Assembly (NCBI RefSeq): GCF_008180415.1
Contig: NZ_VTEI01000003.1
Coordinates: 519,556 to 583,555, forward strand
DNA: 64,000 nucleotides
Source of the DNA: Rossellomorea vietnamensis
Lineage (GTDB): Bacteria; Bacillota; Bacilli; Bacillales; Bacillaceae_B
Direction of reading: 5' to 3'
Positions within the stretch are counted from its first letter, which is position 1, and every line of letters starts with the position of its first letter. The position numbers were made by a program, and so were the translations under genes. The notes beneath the pieces are model-generated. The model searched no databases. It was not told the origin of the DNA and saw only the letters and a list, made by a program, of their open reading frames with translations. This document shows, piece after piece, positions 58,054-64,000 of the stretch.

Positions 58054-58082
58054 GTATAGATTCTGTTTATTTTGTACAAACT
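58054..58082 (+). promoter_or_regulatory. SigF promoter of rsfA
   Basis: GTATA (58054-58058), 15-nt spacer, GTACAAACT (58074-58082), fitting GYWTA-N15-GGNRANANT except at the second G. The start would be about 35 nt before the rsfA ATG. rsfA is SigF-dependent in B. subtilis. Confidence 0.7.
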
Positions 58083-58122
58083 TCTAGTAAGTAAAGTTAC
58101 TAAAATAAGGGAGTTGGAATAA

Positions 58123-58917
58123 ATGAAATCTAGACAAGATGCCTGGACAGAAGAAGATGATTTGTTATTAGCCGAAACCGTTTTACGCCATGTAAGAGAA
58201 GGCAGCACACAGCTGAACGCGTTTGAAGAGGTAGGGGACAAACTGAACCGCACTTCCGCCGCATGCGGGTTTCGTTGGAATGCCGTGGTCCGCCATCAAT
58301 ATGAAAAAGCCTTGAGCCTGGCGAAGAAACAGCGCAAACAGAGACAGCGCCTGCTCGGCAAAGACCAGGGCGGCAAGAAGAAGCTGTTATATCAGCCCCC
58401 GGCACCATCTTATGATGAAATCGACGCGATGTCTCTATCAATGTCTTCTGAAATGAGCGAAGAAGAACAAGAGTATACTAGTCCGGTTATGGAAGCCGAT
58501 ACAGAATTTGCAGAAGAAACAGTCCAAGCTGATGAAGTGAATCCTTCTGCGGGAGCACCGGTCTTCACTGCACCAGCTGCCAAGCGCGAACCTGTTCAAG
58601 GCAGAATGGAAATGTCTCTTGAAAAAGTCATTATGTATTTGCAAAACCTGGCACATTCGAACTTCCACTCAGATATTTTAAAAAGTGAGAATCAGAGATT
58701 GAAACATGAAAATGCTGAAATCAGACGTGAGAATGCCGATCTGCAAAAGAAAATCGGCGAACTTGAAAAGAATACAGTGACCATGCAGGAAGATTACGAA
58801 ACCATGATGCAGATCATGAACCGTGCAAGAAAGCTCGTATTATTTGAGGATGAAGAAGGAAAAGCCCCAAGATTCAAAATGGACCGAAACGGTAACCTTG
58901 AAAAAGTAGCTGAATAA
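58123..58917 (+). CDS. rsfA: RsfA family prespore transcriptional regulator
   Basis: 264 residues. An N-terminal Myb/SANT-like DNA-binding domain ([20 protein letters not shown], then [15 protein letters not shown], residues 3-65) is followed by an acidic linker and a coiled coil (about 185-240, [20 protein letters not shown]). RsfA modulates SigF-dependent genes in the forespore. A canonical SigF promoter precedes it. A family B array begins at its stop codon. Confidence 0.92.
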   Translation: MKSRQDAWTEEDDLLLAETVLRHVREGSTQLNAFEEVGDKLNRTSAACGFRWNAVVRHQYEKALSLAKKQRKQRQRLLGKDQGGKKKLLYQPPAPSYDEIDAMSLSMSSEMSEEEQEYTSPVMEADTEFAEETVQADEVNPSAGAPVFTAPAAKREPVQGRMEMSLEKVIMYLQNLAHSNFHSDILKSENQRLKHENAEIRRENADLQKKIGELEKNTVTMQEDYETMMQIMNRARKLVLFEDEEGKAPRFKMDRNGNLEKVAE

Positions 58918-59067
58918 AAAAGCGCAAGTGCCTTGATCAGCCCCGACAGGCAAATGTTCCAAAGAGAAAAAAAGGCGGTCTACCCTTTTATTCTTTTTGG
59001 GTTATTTGACCCCGAGGGGCTAGGTCCGTTCCAGTGGGTACGGACCCTCGGGCGCTGGAGCTGGATT
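58916..59067 (+). repeat. Family B structured element with an extra stem (B7)
   Basis: Begins at the rsfA stop codon (TAAAAAAGCGC). Outer GCAAGTGCC is less well paired with GGCGCT. Between GGGGCTAGG and GGCGCTGG an extra hairpin GGTCCGT/ACGGACC is inserted. Linker to B8: CATT. Confidence 0.85.
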
Positions 59068-59071
59068 CATT

Positions 59072-59194
59072 AAAAAGCGGAAGCGGCCCGTTCAGCCCCG
59101 ACAGGCAAATGTTTCCTGGAGGAAAAAAGGCGGTCTTTCTTTTTATTCTCCAGGGGTTATTTGACCCCGAGGGGTTGGCCGCTGGAGCTGGATT
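59072..59194 (+). repeat. Family B structured element (B8)
   Basis: Outer stem AGCGGCC/GGCCGCT; inner stem CCTGGAG/CTCCAGG, again compensated relative to other copies. Linker to B9: CATT. Confidence 0.9.
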
Positions 59195-59196
59195 CA

Positions 59197-59348
59197 TTAA
59201 AAAGCGGAAAGGCCCCGCTCAGCGGCGTACGGACTGTACCAGCCCCCCATGAGATAAAGGAATCACGAAGAACGAAGTGATTCGATGATGACTTATCGCA
59301 AGGAGGGGATGGGCAGTACGCTAGCCGCTGGGGCCTTGGAGCTGGATT
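59197..59348 (+). repeat. Family B element with alternative module (B9, type B')
   Basis: Outer stem AAGGCCCC/GGGGCCTT and second stem AGCGGC/GCCGCT. The middle shares CATGAGATAAAGGAA, AACGAAGTGATTCGATG and GACTTATCGCAAGGAG with B3. The hairpin ATCACG/AGTGAT corresponds to ACACGA/AGTGAG in B3. Linker to B10: GCAC. Confidence 0.85.
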
Positions 59349-59352
59349 GCAC

Positions 59353-59475
59353 AAAAAGCACAAGCGCCTTGATCAGCGCCGACAGGCAAATGTTCCAAAG
59401 AGAAAAAAAGTCGGTCTTCCCTTTTATTCTCTTTGGGTTATTTGACCCCGAGGGGCTAGGCGCTGGAGCTAGATT
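59353..59475 (+). repeat. Family B structured element (B10)
   Basis: Outer AAGCGCC/GGCGCT, inner AAAGAGAA/TTCTCTTT, right end GGAGCTAGATT. Last copy of the array that fills most of 58918-59649. Confidence 0.88.
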
Positions 59476-59533
59476 CAGAAACGCTGCCTAATTCTCGACC
59501 TGAAAATTTTATTCGTTCATATATTTTAAAACA

Positions 59534-59560
59534 AAAGCACTGGCGGCGGCCAGTGCTTTT
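59534..59560. terminator. Bidirectional hairpin terminator
   Basis: AAAAGCACTGGC and GCCAGTGCTTTT form a perfect 12-bp stem with a 3-nt loop and T-rich flanks on both strands. It separates the plus-strand rsfA region from the minus-strand lipL. Confidence 0.75.
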
Positions 59561-59618
59561 TGTTAAAGATTGATAATTGTAATCGTTGGATAAAGGATGC
59601 CACTTTAAAGCGCTAAAG

Positions 59619-59648
59619 AAAAACCGGCAGCCCACTGGACCGCCGATT
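59619..59648 (-). terminator. Terminator of lipL
   Basis: On the minus strand AATCGGCGG pairs with CTGCCGGTT, followed by TTTC, directly past the stop codon. Confidence 0.65.
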
Positions 59649-59649
59649 T

Positions 59650-60495
59650 CTATCTCTCTAATACTTTCTCATTTCTCTGATGTACTCTATCTAAATAGCC
59701 TTCATATAAAGAGATTTCGGTGCCCTCCAGCTGGCTTGCGTAGATTTTCCCGCTGAACCCTTTCAGGGACTGAAAAAACCGGAGCATTGTATCTTGAATC
59801 GTTAATTCCACACCAAGAAGTTCTGAAAGGGAGGCCATGACCTCCGGGTGGATTTCAGGAAAGATGAATTTGCTGCTTTCTTCTCTTTTTCCAGCTGAAT
59901 AAAAATCCCTGATGACTTTAGCCCGTTCCGATCCGCTTCCGCTTACACAAAGATAAATCTGGACAGCAACGCCATTTCGGATCCTTCTTTGCGAGATGCC
60001 AGCAAACTTTCTGCCGCTTATACTGAGGTCATAGCTGCCTGGACAATAAGAGTTCACGATTTCCTTCGCTTCAATGTGGACAGCGAAATCCTTGAACATA
60101 TCCTCTGTCAGCTGCAGCATAGCATCGTACCCGCGATTGATATCAATCCCTTTTTCAGAATCCGGGAACACGAGTGAAAGATTAAGGACTCCTTCGTCCA
60201 AGACGACCGCCAATCCACCCGAATTCCGCACGATATACCGGTATCCGCGGTCTTCCAGGACCTTCAACCCTTCTTCCAGTGCGGGAAGTTTTGCATCCTG
60301 GATTCCCAGTACAATCGTGTCATGATGAACCCACGATCTCGCTGTGGCTGGTGATGTTTTCGCTCCCACTGAAGTGCAGAGGGTATCATCGATTGCAAAT
60401 GACTGCAGAGCATTGAATATAGGTCCCAGGCTGGATTGATCAATGATCCTCCATTCCGGCTGTATTAACAATGATTGATTTTTCTGTATTTCCAT
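59650..60495 (-). CDS. lipL: Octanoyl-[GcvH]:protein N-octanoyltransferase LipL
   Basis: Amidotransferase that moves octanoyl from GcvH to E2 subunits in lipoate assembly. 281 residues of the biotin/lipoate ligase fold. The catalytic Cys lies in [16 protein letters not shown] with the conserved Lys nearby (GRKFAGISQ). The ATG at 60495 (MEIQKNQS) has GGAG 8 nt upstream; an in-frame ATG seven codons earlier lacks a site. Synonym ywfL, next to pta as in B. subtilis except for the amidase gene. Confidence 0.93.
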   Translation of the reverse strand: MEIQKNQSLLIQPEWRIIDQSSLGPIFNALQSFAIDDTLCTSVGAKTSPATARSWVHHDTIVLGIQDAKLPALEEGLKVLEDRGYRYIVRNSGGLAVVLDEGVLNLSLVFPDSEKGIDINRGYDAMLQLTEDMFKDFAVHIEAKEIVNSYCPGSYDLSISGRKFAGISQRRIRNGVAVQIYLCVSGSGSERAKVIRDFYSAGKREESSKFIFPEIHPEVMASLSELLGVELTIQDTMLRFFQSLKGFSGKIYASQLEGTEISLYEGYLDRVHQRNEKVLER

Positions 60496-60570
60496 CGTTC
60501 GTTCTCCTTCGATCATTCATGGGGAATATTATATCACACCTCAAACTGCCAAGACTAAGCCTGAAAAGAT

Positions 60571-60690
60571 CAAAAGCAAAAGCGGCTTGTCCAGCCCCGA
60601 CAGGCAAATGTTTTCAAGAGATAAAAAGGCACTTTTCCCTTTTATTCTCTTGAGGTTATTTGACCCGAGGGGCTAGGCGCCGAAGCTCGA
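60571..60690 (+). repeat. Diverged family B element (B11)
   Basis: AAAAGCGGCTTGTCCAGCCC at the left; inner stem TTCAAGAGA/TCTCTTGAG. The right end GGCGCCGAAGCTCGACG is diverged. Lies upstream of lipL in opposite orientation. Confidence 0.75.
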
Positions 60691-60698
60691 CGGATCAA

Positions 60699-60810
60699 TA
60701 GCAAAAGCGGCTTGTCCACCCCGACAGGCAAATGTTCTCAAGAGAATAAAAGGCGCTTTTCCCTTTTATTCTCTTGAGGTTATTTGAACCTCAGGTGCTG
60801 AAGCTGGATG
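60699..60810 (+). repeat. Diverged family B element (B12)
   Basis: Close relative of B11 in direct repeat, inner stem CTCAAGAGAA/TTCTCTTGAG. The right stem is degraded (ACCTCAGGTGCTGAAGCTGG). Confidence 0.75.
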
Positions 60811-60943
60811 TGAATAACATAGAAAAAAGTCATCCGCAGTGGTTGATTTTATAATTTCCTGCCAAGCACTAGAAAAACAGGAGCGGATGCGAGAGCACTG
60901 AAAATCTACCGAATTTTATAGGTTACTTGCTTTAACCTAAGAT

Positions 60944-60990
60944 AAAGTCAACTATCCTTCCTTAAAGAGGAAGAAAGGTTGACTTTTTTC
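60944..60990. terminator. Orphan hairpin with a T run
   Basis: AAAGTCAACTATCCTTCCT pairs with GGAAGAAAGGTTGACTTT with few mismatches, followed on the plus strand by TTTCTTGC. No plus-strand gene ends nearby. Confidence 0.5.
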
Positions 60991-61123
60991 TTGCTCTCTA
61001 TCCTGCATCAGCTTTAAAATCCTTTGGTGTTTTTTATTTGCCTGCCACCGCTGGAAAGATAGAAGGGTGCTAATTAAAGGCACTGACCAATGGTGCTTAA
61101 CTATGTAGTTCAGTGTTTTGGGT

Positions 61124-61345
61124 AGTAAATAGAGGAAAGAGATTCCCTTATTTCTTACAAAACTCTAAAAAAAGCTAAAATAGAGGAATAAATTTCCCTT
61201 AATTAGCTAAATACGCTAGGAAAATTGTGTTTTTTATCATATAAAGGAAAAAAGTTCCTCTATTTTCCCCGTAATAAGCTTGAAATTGAAGATAAGGGAA
61301 AAAAGTTCCCTTATTTACGGTTGAGTACCCAATTAAGGGAGAATG
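61124..61345. repeat. Family C palindromic units
   Basis: Four or five units in a row: AAATAGAGGAAAGAGATTCC, AATAGAGGAATAAATTTCCC, ATAAAGGAAAAAAGTTCC and ATAAGGGAAAAAAGTTCC, each closing on an inverted YTATTT. With B11, B12 and the orphan hairpin they account for the 1040-bp gene-free stretch 60496-61535. Confidence 0.65.
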
Positions 61346-61444
61346 ACTGGACAATTTCTCTCTAAAGCCCTTTATATTATTCACCCAACCAAGCAAAGTG
61401 GGCCTCCTCAACAAAAAACCAGCACTCTTTCATAGGCTTTTATG

Positions 61445-61484
61445 AAAAAAGCAGAATCGCTCTCTGAAGTGAGCGATTCTGCCT
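61445..61484 (-). terminator. Terminator of the wall hydrolase gene
   Basis: GCAGAATCGCTC and GAGCGATTCTGC form a perfect 12-bp stem with an 8-nt loop; six T follow on the minus strand. Confidence 0.85.
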
Positions 61485-61535
61485 TTAAACTAATGGTCGG
61501 ACTTGTTCAGTGCCCTCGTGGATGCCCCTGTTTAT

Positions 61536-62921
61536 TTATAATTCCTCGAGCCGGTTGTTCAATTCCTGTTTCTGTTTATCCAGTTCTCCGATTGTAAGGT
61601 TTATCATTCTTCTGTAAACGCCTAGAATGTCCTGTCCATAACTTGTTCCCGGAACAGCCCATCTTCCATTTAAACTCGTCCAATATTCGGAGATTCCTCT
61701 GGTTACTAAATTGAACCTTGGATCGACTTGCTGAAGACCTGCTGGAATACTATCTGTAGAAGCATAGGCGTACAAATGCTGAATATGTGCATGAACCCCT
61801 ATTTCCGGTGTTGAAAAGACTGCACCAGGATTGCCGGGACCGGTTGCACCGATTCCTGCGTAATTATTCTGCTCTTTTTTCACCAATCCGGTAAAGCGGA
61901 AATAATCTGTTTCCAAAATCGCCTGGGCAAAGGCAGCATCCCCTCTCATACCATACCGTTTTCCATAAGCTTCGTAATATTGACCAAGTGAAGGGGCCTC
62001 AGGATTAACCGATCTGACATAGGCATCTAACTGATGAGGAGTAAGAAGTGTATCTCCACTGATTGTAAAAAGTTCTTCTGGGGATGGAGGTGCGGTTGTT
62101 TTAGGCGGGGATGCGCCTTCATTTTCAGTGATGATGAACGCTCCCATGCCAAGCTGTTTGACAGCATCTACTCGGGCGTCCGCATTTTCTTTTTCTTTAT
62201 AAGCACCAACCTGAACTCTATAAGTCTGTTTATTTGAAATCATAGCGGGGACAATAAAGGATGCTATTCCTTTTGAGGATAAAACGTTAACCCGTTCCTC
62301 TGCATTTCTCCGCTCAGTGAAAGACCCCGCAATGACTTTATAAAGAACTTCTCCAGATGGATCTTGATTTTTTGGAGCTAGAGCCAGCGCTTTGGCAACT
62401 CCTTTGGCAATAGCTGCCGAAACGTCAGGGATAAAGAGTGGATCGTTTAGAAGTTTCAAATCATCCGGATTATCGATAAACAGGACCTCCAATAATATAG
62501 AACTCATCTCTGTTTCACGGAGGACATGAAAGTTGGCCCGTTTCTTTCCTCTGTCTTTAATTCCGTATTTTTGCTTGATCGAGGACATGATTTCATTGTG
62601 AACACTATTTTGATAGTTTTTGGTTTGCTCGGGGACAGTACCATTATAGATATAGCTTTCAAAGCCTGTTCCACCAGCCGCGTTGTTGTGGATCGATAGA
62701 AAGAAGTCTGCATTCCGGGAATTTGCGAAGTTAGACCTCTCGCTGAGTGACACCGTGGTGTCATTCGTTCTGGTCATCAAGAAGCTGCCATCGAAATTTG
62801 CTTGCAAGTAATCACGTACCCTCAATGCGATGGTGAGATTATAGGTCTTCTCCATTGCGTTTCCATAAATTGCTCCGGGATCACTCCCTCCATGCCCTGG
62901 ATCGATAATAATAGTTTTCAT
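61536..62921 (-). CDS. Bifunctional wall hydrolase: N-acetylmuramoyl-L-alanine amidase, two SPOR-like repeats, glucosaminidase-like domain
   Basis: 461 residues. The amidase_3 domain (about 1-178) has zinc-site motifs DPGHGGSDPGA and SIHNNAAGG and the catalytic Glu in EVLFID. Two SPOR-type repeats follow (about 193-270: YKVIAGSFTERRNAEERV and YRVQVGAYKEKENADARV). A C-terminal glucosaminidase-like domain (about 300-445: FAQAILETDYFRFTGLV, NYAGIGATG) completes it. There is no signal peptide, as in mother-cell lysis amidase CwlC. Such a gene is absent between lipL and pta in B. subtilis. A role in spore or mother-cell wall lysis is inferred. Confidence 0.88.
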   Translation of the reverse strand: MKTIIIDPGHGGSDPGAIYGNAMEKTYNLTIALRVRDYLQANFDGSFLMTRTNDTTVSLSERSNFANSRNADFFLSIHNNAAGGTGFESYIYNGTVPEQTKNYQNSVHNEIMSSIKQKYGIKDRGKKRANFHVLRETEMSSILLEVLFIDNPDDLKLLNDPLFIPDVSAAIAKGVAKALALAPKNQDPSGEVLYKVIAGSFTERRNAEERVNVLSSKGIASFIVPAMISNKQTYRVQVGAYKEKENADARVDAVKQLGMGAFIITENEGASPPKTTAPPSPEELFTISGDTLLTPHQLDAYVRSVNPEAPSLGQYYEAYGKRYGMRGDAAFAQAILETDYFRFTGLVKKEQNNYAGIGATGPGNPGAVFSTPEIGVHAHIQHLYAYASTDSIPAGLQQVDPRFNLVTRGISEYWTSLNGRWAVPGTSYGQDILGVYRRMINLTIGELDKQKQELNNRLEEL

Positions 62922-63017
62922 AAGTTTTATCCCTCCTACTCACTAATCTATTCGAAAAGGGATAACCCGCACCAACAAAAGCCCTTATAATACGACATTT
63001 ATTGGGGGATTTTCACA

Positions 63018-63045
63018 AAAACGGCCCCCATGATGGAGACCGTCA
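63018..63045 (-). terminator. Terminator of pta
   Basis: On the minus strand ACGGTCTCC pairs with GGGGGCCGT, followed by TTTTG, 9 nt past the stop codon. Confidence 0.75.
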
Positions 63046-63053
63046 ACTTGCCA

Positions 63054-64000
63054 TTATAGCGCTTGTGCTGCCGTAATCAGTGCTAACTTATACACATCTT
63101 CTTCATTACAGCCGCGGGAAAGATCGTTGACCGGAGCATTCAACCCTTGAAGGATTGGCCCCACCGCTTCAAAGTTTCCAAGACGCTGTGCAATCTTGTA
63201 TCCAATGTTCCCTGCTTCCAGACTAGGGAAGATGAATACATTGGCATCACCTTTCAGGACAGAGTCTGGTGCCTTTTTCTCTGCCACAGAAGGCACAAAG
63301 GCAGCATCAAATTGGAATTCTCCATCTAATGTTAAATGAGGCGCTTTTTCCTTCGCAACATTTACTGCTTCTGTAACCTTTTCAGTTTCAGGCGACTTTG
63401 CTGAACCTTTTGTAGAGAAGCTTAACATCGCCACACGAGGATCGATATCGAACATTTCAGCTGTTTTCGCACTTTCCACAGCGATTTCAGCCAAGTCCTG
63501 GCTGTCAGGATTGATGTTGATCGCGCAATCGGCAAAGACATATTTCTCCTCTTCACGGACCATGATGAAAACGCCTGAAGTCTTGCGCACACCTTCTTTT
63601 GTCTTGATGATCTGAAGTGCTGGACGGACAGTATCTGCTGTTGAATGTGCCGCACCACTGACCAAACCATGGGCCTTACCCGTGTACACGAGCATCGTTC
63701 CAAAGTAATTTTCATCCAGAAGGATTTTTTTAGCGTCTTCTTCAGTCGCTTTTCCTTTTCTTCTTTCGACAAATGCCTGTACAAGTTCTTCCATAAATTC
63801 ATTGTCAGACGGGTCCATAATTTCACAGCCTTCGAGGGAAGCATTCACCTCTTGTGCTTTCGCCTGGACACTGCCGGCATTTCCAATGATGACAGGTGTC
63901 AGGATTCCCTCTGCAGCCAGACGTGACGCGGCGCTGAGAATTCTTTCATCCTGCCCTTCTGGAAATACAATTTTCTGGTCTTTTCCTTTAACTTTCGCTT
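63054..64000 (-). CDS. pta: Phosphate acetyltransferase, 3' part
   Basis: Interconverts acetyl-CoA and acetyl phosphate. The frame is open to the right edge (about 315 codons visible), so the start lies outside. Near the edge it reads VKGKDQKIVFPEGQDERIL, close to the expected N-terminus, so little is missing. Conserved segments include TGKAHGLVSGAAHSTADTVR and the C-terminal LQGLNAPVNDLSRGC. Located beside lipL, as in B. subtilis. Confidence 0.96.
   Translation of the reverse strand, partial: AKVKGKDQKIVFPEGQDERILSAASRLAAEGILTPVIIGNAGSVQAKAQEVNASLEGCEIMDPSDNEFMEELVQAFVERRKGKATEEDAKKILLDENYFGTMLVYTGKAHGLVSGAAHSTADTVRPALQIIKTKEGVRKTSGVFIMVREEEKYVFADCAININPDSQDLAEIAVESAKTAEMFDIDPRVAMLSFSTKGSAKSPETEKVTEAVNVAKEKAPHLTLDGEFQFDAAFVPSVAEKKAPDSVLKGDANVFIFPSLEAGNIGYKIAQRLGNFEAVGPILQGLNAPVNDLSRGCNEEDVYKLALITAAQAL

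Overview
The window is a chromosomal segment of an endospore-forming Bacillaceae bacterium (Bacillus sensu lato). Gene order follows the left-arm region of the Bacillus subtilis chromosome closely: atp, upp, glyA, ywlG, rpiB, ywlE, mntP, ywlC, ywlB, spoIIR, prmC, prfA, tdk, rpmE, rho, glpX, murA, transaldolase, fbaA, spo0F, ywjG, pyrG, rpoE, ywjF, clsB, uvsE, argS, ywiB, speB, speE, a class A PBP, ywhD, ywhC, ywhB, ywgA, ywfO, rsfA, lipL, pta. Sporulation genes (spoIIR, spo0F, rsfA, a YhcN/YlaJ-type lipoprotein) confirm a spore former. I see no tRNA, rRNA, CRISPR array, prophage or intact insertion sequence. Almost all genes are on the minus strand.

Layout. 1-5211: first codons of atpZ with a strong promoter and a Rex-like operator, an exported Vpr-like subtilase, upp, glyA. 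5408-6936: an anti-sigma gene behind an ECF sigma gene carrying two in-frame stops. 7136-12873: the ywlG-rpiB-MCP-ywlE-mntP-ywlC-ywlB group, with a DnaA-box cluster at the ywlC promoter. 12977-19655: spoIIR, prmC, prfA, lipoprotein, tdk, rpmE, rho. 20231-29381: carbon metabolism, MurA, Spo0F, YwjG, PyrG, RpoE. 30169-42017: an acyl-CoA degradation block (fused isobutyryl-CoA mutase, TetR regulator, two acyl-CoA dehydrogenases, hydroxyacyl-CoA dehydrogenase, thiolase, membrane Fe-S oxidoreductase) with candidate TetR operators. 42716-45595 (plus strand): cardiolipin synthase, UV endonuclease UvsE and a PP-loop ATPase. 46065-64000: argS, polyamine synthesis, cell wall, the ywhD to ywfO housekeeping group, rsfA, lipL, a bifunctional wall hydrolase and partial pta.

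The most unusual content is intergenic. At least six repeat families fill the spacers: (A) palindromes with the constant core GGGACWGTCCC and arms that vary in sequence but stay self-complementary, mostly a few bases downstream of stop codons; (B) elements of about 120-150 bp with constant ends, covarying stems, two alternative central modules and 4-nt linkers in tandem arrays, three of which begin at a stop codon; (C) spacer elements built from imperfect AATARRGGAA/TTCCYYTATT palindromes; (D) arrays of a TATCRRCGA motif with 20-21 bp spacing; (E) small MITE-like elements with GGCTCTTTTCG ends, one with a perfect 8-bp target duplication; (F) a GC-rich element with perfect 10-bp terminal inverted repeats. 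No transposase is encoded in the window. Family and operator assignments rest on reading the sequence alone; no database search was possible.
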